Below are positions 19,169 to 28,404 of a DNA stretch of 64,000 nt, in pieces (position 1 is the stretch's first letter; the number at the start of each line of letters is the position of its first letter). Origin of the DNA: Clostridiales bacterium S5-A14a (GTDB taxonomy: Bacteria > Bacillota > Clostridia > Peptostreptococcales > Anaerovoracaceae); contig JRNA01000016.1 of the NCBI GenBank assembly GCA_000758905.1, positions 151,162 through 215,161 on the forward strand, written 5' to 3'. Both the position numbers and the translations under genes were made by a program. Under the pieces are notes generated by a model. It had not been told where the DNA came from. It saw only the letters and a list, made by a program, of their open reading frames with translations, and did no database searches.

Positions 19169-20170
19169 TCATTCATAATCTTTGTATAATTTAATAATGT
19201 TATTTATTATATGTTTGCCATTTTCTTCAAATGCAGCATAAGGCTGGGCGTTTCCACGTTCCTCACTCCAATAAGCTTCTTTGTATTTTTGAAAAATTTC
19301 ATCCCTTGATAGTCCTTTTTTGTAGTTGCACAAAATAAGATTTTTCTCTTTCTCAGCCAAACTCATATACCAATCGAAAAATTCATCTGTATACCCCTTT
19401 GGAGTTAGCCCAAAATGTGGAATCATCAGCTGCGAGGCTCCGTATGCTTTGCACTTCTTCGCTGATTCTACGCTCTCCCAATAGTTCTTAACAAAGGCTG
19501 TGTGAAGGACGTCTTTGTTCCTTAGGACTCCTGTGCTCTCACATGTGAGTAACAAACGCATAGGCTCAAGTGCAAATACAAGAGAACAGTCCGTATGCCC
19601 CCTACACTCCATCACTCTAATTTTGATATCACCTAGATCGATAACATCACCGTCTTTACATACAACGTCGACCCTTAGGCCATCCGTTATGATGTCAGGG
19701 ATTTCATGCTTTTCAAAATCCGTTCCATATGCAGTTTGGAATTCCTCGTACGCTGCCTCTCCAAGGCGCTTCATAGTTCTTCGAGCACCCTCGCTTTTAA
19801 AAACTGATTTTGCTTTCTCAGCAGCATAAACAGTTGCATCAGGCCATTCCTGCAAAATATATGGAAGAGCACCTATGTGGTCATAATGTGTGTGTGAGAG
19901 CAAAATAAAGTCTAGCTTACTTTTTCCATGCGACCTTAGTTCCCTATGAATATTATCGATAGTGCCATTTGCGGCGTAAGCCATGCCACAGTCGTAAAGA
20001 GCAGTCTTTTCAGATCCAAATATTAAAAAAGTCTCTCCGCCAAAGCCCGACGTCACCCTTGCGAGATATTCAGGAAATCCGAATCTATCCTGTCCCGGAA
20101 AACTATGATAGATGCTTGCGGAAAATTCTTCATGCTTTTCGTTCTTATTATTCTTTAAATTTTGTTCCAT
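19169..20170 (-). CDS. Metallo-beta-lactamase-fold hydrolase
   Basis: MBL-superfamily hydrolase of unknown substrate. The metal-binding signature LSHTHYDHIG places H93, H95, D97 and H98, with further ligands probable in CRGHTDCS and MIPHFG. Its 333 residues lack a signal peptide, so it is cytosolic. It resembles the glyoxalase II/arylsulfatase-like branch more than RNase J, because beta-CASP motifs are absent. The start ATG overlaps the end of the YkvI-like gene by 23 nt, and there is only a weak AAGGG site, suggesting coupled translation. Confidence 0.88.
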   Translation of the reverse strand: MEQNLKNNKNEKHEEFSASIYHSFPGQDRFGFPEYLARVTSGFGGETFLIFGSEKTALYDCGMAYAANGTIDNIHRELRSHGKSKLDFILLSHTHYDHIGALPYILQEWPDATVYAAEKAKSVFKSEGARRTMKRLGEAAYEEFQTAYGTDFEKHEIPDIITDGLRVDVVCKDGDVIDLGDIKIRVMECRGHTDCSLVFALEPMRLLLTCESTGVLRNKDVLHTAFVKNYWESVESAKKCKAYGASQLMIPHFGLTPKGYTDEFFDWYMSLAEKEKNLILCNYKKGLSRDEIFQKYKEAYWSEERGNAQPYAAFEENGKHIINNIIKLYKDYE

Positions 20171-21218
20171 GACCCTTATATACCCTAAAAAAATTAATAA
20201 TTATCATGAAAATTATTAAAAATCCTATTATTCCTATTATAGGAAAGACTATTGCTACAATGCGTCTAAATCCTGCAAGCCCAAGAAAGAAACCTATAAT
20301 TGCCAAAGCAACTATTATATAATTTTTATATTTTCCTTCTTTAATCTTTGTGGTGACTCCATAAAATGTGCTGGTTGCAGCAGAATATATGGCAAAAAAT
20401 AGAACTATACTGTATATGAAGTTAAAGGCATAGGAAACCCTTCCTACCATGCCAAGCATCGGCAGGTCAAGACTGTCAGCAAACATAGGATCCTTCGCCA
20501 ACGCTAAATTAAGCGAAAAAGCCATCACAAATAGGATAAACCCACCAAGAGCAGCTCCCCTAATGACAGTTTTCGTGCTATATCCCTGCATTCCCGCCTT
20601 AGACATCATAGGTATTGTTCCAATGAAGTTATATGCCAGATATACAAGTGCTGACAAATACCACTTAGGTGCCAGCGGGCTAGGCTTTGCTGTGTAATCC
20701 ATTGAAGAATTAGGCGTATGGAACAAAATAATATAGAACGATCCACCAGCCACTACAAAGACCAAAATTGGCATTAGCCAATTAAAGACCTTTGAAATCC
20801 TTTCGAAATTTCCTAGTACCGTAAAAATCACCATTACAACTATTGCCAATCCACCAATTGCCCTATGTATTCCAAATTGCTGTGATACAAACGCTCCACC
20901 CGCTGCAGACATCGTAACAAGTGGGACAAAGATTACCACAGCAAGCACATATCCAAGAGCCGAAGCAGCTGTTTTGTTCTCAAATGGCAAAATAACTTTT
21001 CCCATATCATTTGAGTTGATTTTTCTCCCGATATATACGAGCATTATGCCAAAGATTATGAATAGACAGCCTGCAAGCAGTAGCCCAATAATTCCCATTT
21101 TCCCAAACACGCCAAAATATTGCCAGATTTCTCTACCCGATGCAAATCCAGCGCCTATGATCGATCCGACATATATCATAGCAATTGCAAATGAGCCTAT
21201 TTTTCTATTCTCTTCCAA
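20148..21218 (-). CDS. YkvI-like membrane protein
   Basis: Polytopic membrane protein resembling the uncharacterised YkvI family, a branch of the amino acid-polyamine-organocation superfamily near the Nramp and spore-germination carriers. The N-terminal helix motif YVGSIIGAGFASGREIWQYF carries the GxGxAxG-like break typical of this fold, and about ten hydrophobic segments follow in 356 residues. A transport role is inferred from fold only; the substrate is unknown. It is followed by an overlapping MBL hydrolase and preceded by rarD at 21 nt. Confidence 0.8.
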   Translation of the reverse strand: MEENRKIGSFAIAMIYVGSIIGAGFASGREIWQYFGVFGKMGIIGLLLAGCLFIIFGIMLVYIGRKINSNDMGKVILPFENKTAASALGYVLAVVIFVPLVTMSAAGGAFVSQQFGIHRAIGGLAIVVMVIFTVLGNFERISKVFNWLMPILVFVVAGGSFYIILFHTPNSSMDYTAKPSPLAPKWYLSALVYLAYNFIGTIPMMSKAGMQGYSTKTVIRGAALGGFILFVMAFSLNLALAKDPMFADSLDLPMLGMVGRVSYAFNFIYSIVLFFAIYSAATSTFYGVTTKIKEGKYKNYIIVALAIIGFFLGLAGFRRIVAIVFPIIGIIGFLIIFMIIINFFRVYKGHGTKFKE

Positions 21219-21239
21219 TACTGATTTCTCCTACAAATA

Positions 21240-22136
21240 TTAACGATAATCCTTGTATTCGCCGTAGCTGAAGAACGCAAGTCCTATCCAAATGCTTACA
21301 AAGGCTGAAAATTGAATTACATCAAATGGCTCTCTAAAGTAGTATATGCCGAGCAGTAGTGATATTGATGGTGATAAGTACTCGGTCAATCCCAGTGTCA
21401 CGAGTGGAAGCTTTGATGCTGCAAAAGAAAAAAGACCCATAGGTGCAGCGGTTAATATTCCGCATAACGACATAAGAATAATTTTCTTCGTTTCAATATT
21501 TCCAGCAAGTCCGTGTCCTGCCAATTCTGTATAGCAAATGATGATTAATACTATGGGAACGAGGATGGCGGTTTCGTAAAACAGTGCCTGCATAACGGGT
21601 AATTTATATGTTTTCTTGATAGCGGCATATGACGCGAAGCTGAGTGCTAGTCCAAGTGCTATGACCGGCATCTCCCTATAACCAATTATCATTATTGCAA
21701 GTCCCACAAGTGCAAATCCTATAGCCGCTCTTTTGAAATTATTCATTTTTTCGTGGAAAAATATTTTACCAGATATACAGACCATGAGGGGTTCAATAAA
21801 GTAACCCATACATGTTTGAATAACATATCCTGCATTAACAGCCCATATGTATGTAGACCAGTTTATGGTAATCAGAATGCCTGCAAGTAGGTAAACTAAA
21901 AGTTTTTTCTTGTCCTCAAACATTTGCCTGAACACTTTAACAGGCCCTATGGTAAAACAGCAGATTATATAGCACATTATGGACATCAAAACTATTCTGT
22001 AGATAATTATGGTAAATGAGCTAATCGGTTTGAGCGCATCCCAATATATGGGGAGTAAGCCCCAGAGGACACCACAAAACAATGTCGACATCATTCCGAG
22101 TCTATATTGATTTTTATCAAAATTATCTCTCATTAT
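21240..22136 (-). CDS. rarD: EamA-family transporter RarD
   Basis: Ten-helix drug/metabolite-superfamily permease of the RarD type (annotated for chloramphenicol sensitivity; natural substrate unknown). The signature stretch GVLWGLLPIYWDALKPISSF near the N-terminus and VIQTCMGYFIEPLMVCISG in the middle are characteristic, and LTEYLSPSISLLLGIYYFREPF closes the second EamA repeat. I place the start at MRDNF (22136, 298 residues), 3 nt after GGGGAGG; the ATG four codons earlier is an equal alternative. It overlaps the preceding unknown gene. Confidence 0.88.
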   Translation of the reverse strand: MMRDNFDKNQYRLGMMSTLFCGVLWGLLPIYWDALKPISSFTIIIYRIVLMSIMCYIICCFTIGPVKVFRQMFEDKKKLLVYLLAGILITINWSTYIWAVNAGYVIQTCMGYFIEPLMVCISGKIFFHEKMNNFKRAAIGFALVGLAIMIIGYREMPVIALGLALSFASYAAIKKTYKLPVMQALFYETAILVPIVLIIICYTELAGHGLAGNIETKKIILMSLCGILTAAPMGLFSFAASKLPLVTLGLTEYLSPSISLLLGIYYFREPFDVIQFSAFVSIWIGLAFFSYGEYKDYR

Positions 22137-22731
22137 CCTCCCCTGCATTATCCGTTTCGTCGTCCGCTGCTAAATCTGTAAAACTCAATATATATTCATC
22201 AAGTTCATAATCATTGCATTTATCAAAATTATATGAGTATGACCCCATCCCAAGTTTTTCAAGTGAAATCAAGCCGAGGGCATCCCTCAGTGGAGTTCTA
22301 AACTCTGTGCCACTTTCCAAATTTTTAACCTCAACTATGTCAGTACGTGAGTACCAATCAGAGAATTTTTTAAGCTCATATCCTAGACGCCTTTTCGCAT
22401 CTTTGGATTTGACTCCACCAAAGCGCAAGGAATCTTGCTCGGATTCCCCTTCGATTCCGTCAGAATTTACAACTGCCTTCATCGTCCTGCCTATATTGTA
22501 TATTAGCGTATAAAGGTCAGTTTCATCATCGGGAAGCCTATCGAGAAGACTCTTAAAGTATTCATCAAGGAGATCTACCATCAAATCGCTTGGAATTTCA
22601 ATTAGAAGCGGTGACAAAATATCTATGTCCCACTCCTCGTCCGATTCGATCAAATTCTCTATATTATCATAAAACTTAAAATCTTCAGGTGTTTCAATAT
22701 CTATCAATTCATAAAATCTATTTTTATCCAT
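22123..22731 (-). CDS. Hypothetical acidic protein between murI and rarD
   Basis: I do not recognise this 202-residue protein. It is strongly acidic, with clusters such as ESDEEWDIDIL and a tail ending DDETDNAGEDNER. There is no signal peptide, membrane helix or cysteine pattern, so it is probably cytosolic. The sequence alternates helical acidic stretches with a more basic middle (KSKDAKRRLGYELKKFSDWY). It overlaps rarD by 14 nt and follows murI by 28 nt, in the same direction, so it is almost certainly translated. The reading frame is long and uninterrupted and shares the strand of all its neighbours. Confidence 0.75.
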   Translation of the reverse strand: MDKNRFYELIDIETPEDFKFYDNIENLIESDEEWDIDILSPLLIEIPSDLMVDLLDEYFKSLLDRLPDDETDLYTLIYNIGRTMKAVVNSDGIEGESEQDSLRFGGVKSKDAKRRLGYELKKFSDWYSRTDIVEVKNLESGTEFRTPLRDALGLISLEKLGMGSYSYNFDKCNDYELDEYILSFTDLAADDETDNAGEDNER

Positions 22732-22759
22732 CTATACTACGTTGTCCTCTTTCTTGATG

Positions 22760-23572
22760 TTAGATATCCAGGTTCTTAAAATTTATATTTAGTGAGTCCT
22801 TATCCTCTCCGAGTATTGTTTCTATCATTCTGACAAAATTTTCTGAAAGGTCGCTTGCAAAAAACCTGTTATCAAAAGCCTTTCTGTCTGAAAACGCATC
22901 TCGTTTTTCGAGTTCTATTCTAATAGCCTCAACCACCTCTTTGGATGAACTTATTAGTTTGATATCCGGATATAATTTCCTTATATTCTCAGCAACAAGA
23001 GGATAATGCGTGCATCCGAGCACAAGGGTATCGATGTTTTTTGTTGTTATAAAATCATCCAGATAGTATTTAAGTGTCAAATCCATAATCTGGTTGTCGA
23101 TTATTCCCTCCTCGATCAGCGGCACAAGCGCTGGACAGGCTATTGTGTTTACCCTTATTTCCGAATTTTTCTCCTTTATTTTTTTCTCATACGCTCCGCT
23201 TGAAACGGTGACCTTGGTTGCCATGATCCCTATTTTGTCGTGTTTAGTGCAAGTATTTGCAATCACCCTGGCGGTCGGCGAAATCACACCGACTACAGGT
23301 ATGTCCGGAAATCTATTCCTCAGTGTTTCAAGAGCTGTTGCACTTACAGTATTACATGCAATAACTATCATCTTAACACCTTCATTTACAAGAAAATCCC
23401 CTATTTGTTCTGTAAACAGCTTGATTGTCTCAGGCGATTTTGAACCATAGGGGGTTCTCGCTGTATCTCCAAAAAATATTATGCTCTCATTGGGAAGAGT
23501 TTTGATCATATGGGGTATACTTGTCAGCCCTCCAAGACCTGAATCAAAAAACCCTATAGGCCTGTTATCCAT
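22760..23572 (-). CDS. murI: Glutamate racemase
   Basis: Converts L-glutamate to D-glutamate for peptidoglycan synthesis. Motifs visible in 270 residues: FFDSGLGGLT with D10, GDTARTPYG, the first catalytic cysteine C73 in IACNTVSAT, and the second, C187, in LGCTHYPL with H189. The cofactor-independent two-cysteine mechanism is established for the family. It is the first gene of the long leftward run reaching nif3 and diverges from pepF. The ATG follows GGAGGGATTGTATAT. Confidence 0.96.
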   Translation of the reverse strand: MDNRPIGFFDSGLGGLTSIPHMIKTLPNESIIFFGDTARTPYGSKSPETIKLFTEQIGDFLVNEGVKMIVIACNTVSATALETLRNRFPDIPVVGVISPTARVIANTCTKHDKIGIMATKVTVSSGAYEKKIKEKNSEIRVNTIACPALVPLIEEGIIDNQIMDLTLKYYLDDFITTKNIDTLVLGCTHYPLVAENIRKLYPDIKLISSSKEVVEAIRIELEKRDAFSDRKAFDNRFFASDLSENFVRMIETILGEDKDSLNINFKNLDI

Positions 23573-23643
23573 ATATACAATCCCTCCAAATCTATGATAT
23601 AATTAACATGTCAATATACCATTATACAACATCGGAGGTAAAA

Positions 23644-25446
23644 ATGGGCAATAAATTTTATGAAAATAGGAATGATATAGATATAAAATACCGTTGGAAT
23701 TTAGAAGAAATGTATTCTAATGACAAACTTTGGGAGAATGACATAGATACGGCTGAAAAATTGACTCAAGAATTTCTAAAGAGGAAGGGTTCAGTAATGA
23801 AAAGTTCTTCTTCCCTTCTCGCGTCATTAAGGGCAATGGAGGAAATCGATATACTTCTAGAAAAAGCCTTTGTATATGCTCGCATGAGAATGGATGAGGA
23901 CAACAGAGATAGCAAAAGGCAAAAAAATCTCGACATGATTACAAGCACTTTAGCGAAACTCGGCAGTGATCTAAGTTTTTTCATACCGGAGATTCTTGAA
24001 GCAAGCGAGGCAAAAATAAGAGAGTTTATGTCAGAAGAACAAGGTCTTGATCAGTATTCTCACATGCTTGAAACTCTTTTGCGCAACCAAAGTCATGTAC
24101 TTAGTGAGGAAGAAGAGAACATCCTTGCAAGTCTGAGCCAGGTAAATTCTGCACCTCATGCTATCTTTAATATGCTAAATAATGCAGATATGAAGTTTGG
24201 GGAAATTGTGGATGAGAAAGGAAATTCAGTCGAGCTCACCCACGGTAACTACATAACCATGATGCAGTCTCATAACCGAGATGTGAGGAAGAATGCATTT
24301 GAAAAAATTTATCAAACTTACGAAAAACTAATCAATACTATTTCAAGCACATATGCGTACAGCGTTAAAAATGACGTTGTTAGATCACAGATAAGAAAAT
24401 ACCCTTCCGCTAGGAATGCTTCTCTCTACCCTGACAACATTCCAGAGTCAGTTTACGATAATTTGGTTAAAGTAGTCAGCGATAATCTCACTAACCTTCA
24501 CCGTTATATGTCCCTAAGAAAAAAGGTTCTAGGCATTGAAAACCAACACATGTGGGATGTTTATGTTCCATTGGTTGAATTGCCAGAAAATGAATATCCA
24601 TTTGAAGATGGAGTCGATATTGTTCTTAAAGCATTATCTCCTCTTGGGAATGACTATTGCAATGCTCTCAAAAATGGAATAGACAGCAGATGGATCGATG
24701 TGTATGAGACCCCTGGGAAGACCAGCGGAGCCTATAGTTTCGGATCATATAACAGCATGCCCTATTCCCTTATGAATTACACGGACACCCTCAACGATGT
24801 GTTTACACTAATTCACGAAATGGGTCACTCAATGCATTCGTATTACACAAGAAAAACTCAACCATACACATACGGCGATCATAGCATATTTACAGCAGAA
24901 GTGGCATCTACGGTTAACGAATCCCTGCTGATCAAATACCTGCTTGAGAATGAAAAAGACATAGAAGTTCGTAAGTATCTCATAAACTTTTATCTTGAGC
25001 AGTTTAGAGCTACTCTATTTAGGCAGACGATGTTTGCTGAATTTGAACATATGTGTCATGATTATGTAGAAAATAACGGCAGTCTCACACCTTCCTGGCT
25101 AAACGAAGAATATGAGAAACTCAACCAAAAATATTATGGTAACTCAATCGAAAAAGATGACTATATCAAGTACGAATGGGCACGCATCCCGCATTTTTAT
25201 AGAGCCTACTACGTATATCAATACGCTACTGGATTTTCTGCTGCAACATCACTTTCCAAGAGAATACTTGAGGGTGGTGAGAAGGAAAGAGATGATTATC
25301 TTAAGTTCCTATCCCTTGGCAGTAGCAAGTACCCTGTAGATCTCTTGAAAATAGCTGGTGTAGATATGACATCAACAAAACCTGTTTCAGAGGCAATGCA
25401 AACATTTAACACCCTTTTAGATGAACTCGAAAGGCTATACAAATGA
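23644..25446 (+). CDS. pepF: Oligoendopeptidase F
   Basis: Cytosolic M3B zinc metallopeptidase that degrades oligopeptides. The zinc motif HEMGHSMH has H391, E392 and H395, with the third ligand Glu in the following FTAEVASTVNE. The 600-residue length matches PepF (about 600). The start at 23644 is chosen because CGGAGG lies 5 nt upstream; an in-frame ATG 12 codons earlier lacks a site. A TATAAT at 23598-23603 may be its -10. It overlaps nadK by 4 nt (ATGA), so the two are cotranslated. Confidence 0.95.
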   Translation: MGNKFYENRNDIDIKYRWNLEEMYSNDKLWENDIDTAEKLTQEFLKRKGSVMKSSSSLLASLRAMEEIDILLEKAFVYARMRMDEDNRDSKRQKNLDMITSTLAKLGSDLSFFIPEILEASEAKIREFMSEEQGLDQYSHMLETLLRNQSHVLSEEEENILASLSQVNSAPHAIFNMLNNADMKFGEIVDEKGNSVELTHGNYITMMQSHNRDVRKNAFEKIYQTYEKLINTISSTYAYSVKNDVVRSQIRKYPSARNASLYPDNIPESVYDNLVKVVSDNLTNLHRYMSLRKKVLGIENQHMWDVYVPLVELPENEYPFEDGVDIVLKALSPLGNDYCNALKNGIDSRWIDVYETPGKTSGAYSFGSYNSMPYSLMNYTDTLNDVFTLIHEMGHSMHSYYTRKTQPYTYGDHSIFTAEVASTVNESLLIKYLLENEKDIEVRKYLINFYLEQFRATLFRQTMFAEFEHMCHDYVENNGSLTPSWLNEEYEKLNQKYYGNSIEKDDYIKYEWARIPHFYRAYYVYQYATGFSAATSLSKRILEGGEKERDDYLKFLSLGSSKYPVDLLKIAGVDMTSTKPVSEAMQTFNTLLDELERLYK

Positions 25447-26252
25447 AAAAAAACGGGATATTTCTTTATTCAAACAAAATAGCTGCCTCCGTTGAAACTC
25501 GTACTAGGCTTGAGGAAAAACTCGAAAAATCAGGCTATCCCGTACACAACTCTCTTCAGGAGGATACCGAACTTGTAGTCGTAATCGGCGGCGATGGAAC
25601 ACTACTTGAGGCAATTCATCAATTTGATTTCCCTGATGTTCCCTTTATTGGGATAAACACGGGGCACCTAGGCTTCTTCCAAGAACTTATGCCTAGCCAA
25701 CTTGACGACTTCATCTTCAACTATGGACAAAATAGGTTTTCCATACAAGAGCTTTCCACAGTTGATATAAGAGTGGATTCTAATGGTGTAATATCAAACC
25801 ATACGGGACTTAACGAAATTGCTATTAAAAGCAACGACAACCACTCAATCCACCTCAATATGTCAATTGGCGGAAGTTTCATACAGAGATTCTCTGGAGA
25901 CGGCGTTATAATTGCAACACCAGCAGGCTCTACAGCATACAATTATTCACTTGGAGGTTCAATCGTCGATCCTCGTGTTAATGTTTTGCAGCTCACCCCG
26001 ATAGCCCCGATGAATACGATAGCATATCGATCATTCACTTCGAGTATTTTGTTGCCACCGGAACTTGAACTCGGCATCATTCCAGACGGTAGAAGTAGCG
26101 AAAAACCCCTTCGTATCATTTTTGATGGATACTGCAAGAATTATTCCCCTGTTGATTCCATCAAAGTTTCTATGGGAGATAAAAAGGTTAAACTCTTGAG
26201 ATTTGATAACTATGATTTCTGGACAAAGGTAAAGAGCAAATTTTTATTGTAA
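25443..26252 (+). CDS. nadK: NAD kinase
   Basis: Phosphorylates NAD+ to NADP+ in the cytosol. The 269 residues contain the catalytic GGDGT (49-53), NTGHLGFF, the NAD-binding NEIAIKS, and the glycine-rich GDGVIIATPAGSTAYNYSLGG. The ATG overlaps the pepF stop. About 105 nt without a gene separate it from the RluA-type synthase. The enzyme supplies the NADP+ pool, which may matter for the atypical GAPDH of this window. Confidence 0.96.
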   Translation: MKKNGIFLYSNKIAASVETRTRLEEKLEKSGYPVHNSLQEDTELVVVIGGDGTLLEAIHQFDFPDVPFIGINTGHLGFFQELMPSQLDDFIFNYGQNRFSIQELSTVDIRVDSNGVISNHTGLNEIAIKSNDNHSIHLNMSIGGSFIQRFSGDGVIIATPAGSTAYNYSLGGSIVDPRVNVLQLTPIAPMNTIAYRSFTSSILLPPELELGIIPDGRSSEKPLRIIFDGYCKNYSPVDSIKVSMGDKKVKLLRFDNYDFWTKVKSKFLL

Positions 26253-26357
26253 ACAAACGATAAACAATAACGATCGCAGAGCAAGGCTGTTGTGTTAGCA
26301 TGTTTAGCATGTTGTATGGCTTGTGTTCTATATAAGGCTAATTAAGGATATTCAAAT

Positions 26358-27284
26358 ATGGCAAAATTAACATATGAAGTTAGAGATGGAGATAATGGTC
26401 TTCCTATAAAAAATATAATCCGTACAAGATTCAATTTTTCTAGCCGTCTCATGGGCAAGCTAAAGCGTCAAAATCTTGTTTATAAGAATGGTGAGCTTAC
26501 ACCTGGCTGGCATACTGTCAAACCCGGTGACATTATAAGCATTGATTTCCCTGAAGAAAAAAGCGATTTTCCGCCAGAGAACATCCCCTTAGACATTGTG
26601 TATGAGGACGATGATCTTCTTGTAATAAATAAGCAATATGGCATAACCGTTCATCCGACAAAGGGATGCCCATCTCATACTCTTGCCAACGGCATAATGC
26701 ATCACATGCTCGAAACAGATCAAAGCTTTAAAATCAGATTTATAAACAGGCTTGACACCGATACATCTGGCCTACTTCTAGTCGGGAAAAATTCCTATTC
26801 ACAGAACGAAATCACAAAACAGATGCGTGCCAAGACAATTGAAAAGCATTACATTGCGGTCGTAAATGGCATCGTAGAGGAAGATGAGTTTTTAATAAAT
26901 AAGCCAATCGGTAGACCATCTCAGGATGAAATAAGAAGAGCTGTACTAGCTGAAGAATCTGGAGGCTATCCTTCACAGACAGAAGTGAAGGTTTTAGAAA
27001 GAATTGATTCGGAAAATCCTAATTTCCAATTCACAGTCGTTGAGCTTCATCTTTTAACAGGTAGAACTCATCAGATCAGGGTTCACATGAGCTCAATTGG
27101 TCATATTCTTGTAGGTGATTCTCTCTACGGTGATACTCATCCAGATTTAATTGACAGACAGGCCCTACACGCCTACAGACTAGCTCTAGTTCATCCGATA
27201 ACAAAAGAAAGGCTTGATCTTAGGTCAAACCTTCCCGAGGACATTCAAAATTTAATTAAAAAAATAAGGTCAGCTAAAGCATGA
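26358..27284 (+). CDS. RluA-family 23S rRNA/tRNA pseudouridine synthase (RluD-like)
   Basis: Isomerises uridines in rRNA or tRNA to pseudouridine. The chain has an S4-like RNA-binding module (about 15-70), then the catalytic domain with the active-site aspartate D133 in INRLDTDTSGLLL, and the conserved LLTGRTHQIRVHMSSIGH near the C-terminus. In place of the usual HRLD there is NRLD, a common variant. At 308 residues it matches RluD/YlyB-type enzymes; the exact target cannot be read from the sequence. Its 3' end overlaps a bidirectional terminator. Confidence 0.92.
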   Translation: MAKLTYEVRDGDNGLPIKNIIRTRFNFSSRLMGKLKRQNLVYKNGELTPGWHTVKPGDIISIDFPEEKSDFPPENIPLDIVYEDDDLLVINKQYGITVHPTKGCPSHTLANGIMHHMLETDQSFKIRFINRLDTDTSGLLLVGKNSYSQNEITKQMRAKTIEKHYIAVVNGIVEEDEFLINKPIGRPSQDEIRRAVLAEESGGYPSQTEVKVLERIDSENPNFQFTVVELHLLTGRTHQIRVHMSSIGHILVGDSLYGDTHPDLIDRQALHAYRLALVHPITKERLDLRSNLPEDIQNLIKKIRSAKA

Positions 27285-27301
27285 AATTGCTTAACTGACC
27301 T
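27267..27301. terminator. Bidirectional terminator between rluD-like gene and DUF975 gene
   Basis: Stem AGGTCAG/CTGACCT with an inner AAGC/GCTT helix. Rightward it is followed by ATAATTTTAT; leftward by TATTTTTTTAAT, a strong U tract. The 5' arm lies within the last codons of the rightward gene. Confidence 0.75.
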
Positions 27302-27320
27302 ATAATTTTATCTATACTAT

Positions 27321-28301
27321 CTACGCGTTAGTTTCATCATTATCATCTTTGGGAATATCAACGGTAGTTTCTGTTTGATCTGTTTGAGTGGTTTCTTGAT
27401 GAACTGCTTCCTTAAAAAACTCCTTATTAACCTCATGCGGCTCTTCATCTACAATATCTATTTTGAGTTCTCCCCTCAAAATTCTATAGTAAACTGCAAA
27501 TGTAGCATAAGCATATGCACTTACAAATGAAAATGGAATAAGTATAATAACATTTCCCCATATAAGCGAAGCAGCAGGTGGTAAAACGGCTGCAGCTATT
27601 GACCCTGGAATAATGGCGAGTAAATACCAACCTATAAAAGAGATCATAACTCCAAACAAGTGAGCCTTATTACCTGACATCATCGAAAAACATGTTTTCA
27701 GTGAATCAATTGCTCCATTATATTGAAATTTTTCATCAGCAATTACAAAGAATTTGAAAAATAATCCTATCTGCATAATTATTGCATAAACAAACCAGAC
27801 TAATAATAATATTATGATAATAACCAAAAATGATAGAAGTAGTGAGTCAACTCTCTGCGAAATTGCCGAACTTATCACAAGAGCAATAGCTATTAAAATC
27901 AAAATTGGTAATGCTACAATTAAATTAAACAAGAAGTATTGTTTAAAACTTCGCCAATAACATTTAAATCCGTATAGTATATCGGAAACTTTTGCCTCTT
28001 CATCCTTCACAAGTTTAAGAATATATTTTGTACAGCCAACTAATATAGGCGGTGCAAGGAAGAATGAAATAACCGCAAGAACAGCAGCTATAGTGAATAC
28101 ATTTTCAAAACTTTCAGTTGTCGCCGTTACTACATCTGACGTAACATCACTTTTACTATTAAGAAATATCTGGCTTAGCCCCTTTGAAAATATCGAGTAT
28201 ATAATGAAAACAGCGGCAGTTTCTAGCCAATGTCCCTTTAACTTCTGTCTGGCAATTTTCTTCATCGGTCCTGAGCCGACAATCATTCTAACATGATCCA
28301 T
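27321..28301 (-). CDS. DUF975-family membrane protein
   Basis: Integral membrane protein of the DUF975 family, common in Clostridia and lactobacilli and of unknown function. The family opening is MKKIARQKLKGHW (from residue 13), followed by about six hydrophobic segments, including a strongly hydrophobic pair near 120-175. A cytosolic tail rich in Asp, Thr and Glu ends the 326 residues. The first ATG has AAGAGG 5 nt upstream, so the longer form is kept. It stands alone on this strand between two rightward genes and has its own promoter. Confidence 0.85.
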   Translation of the reverse strand: MDHVRMIVGSGPMKKIARQKLKGHWLETAAVFIIYSIFSKGLSQIFLNSKSDVTSDVVTATTESFENVFTIAAVLAVISFFLAPPILVGCTKYILKLVKDEEAKVSDILYGFKCYWRSFKQYFLFNLIVALPILILIAIALVISSAISQRVDSLLLSFLVIIIILLLVWFVYAIIMQIGLFFKFFVIADEKFQYNGAIDSLKTCFSMMSGNKAHLFGVMISFIGWYLLAIIPGSIAAAVLPPAASLIWGNVIILIPFSFVSAYAYATFAVYYRILRGELKIDIVDEEPHEVNKEFFKEAVHQETTQTDQTETTVDIPKDDNDETNA

Positions 28302-28341
28302 AAAAACCTCTTCTCTAGTTACTTTTAAATTTCATCTAGAT

Positions 28342-28370
28342 ATTATATAATATATCCAATCAGAATACAA
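28342..28370 (-). promoter_or_regulatory. Promoter of the DUF975 gene
   Basis: Leftward TTGTAT (28365-28370), 17-nt spacer, TATAAT (28342-28347), about 40 nt before the start codon. The AT-rich core is nearly palindromic and may also serve the divergent thiN. Confidence 0.65.
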
Positions 28371-28404
28371 GGATTCTATCATAGACTAAGGAATTAAGAA
28401 GTAA

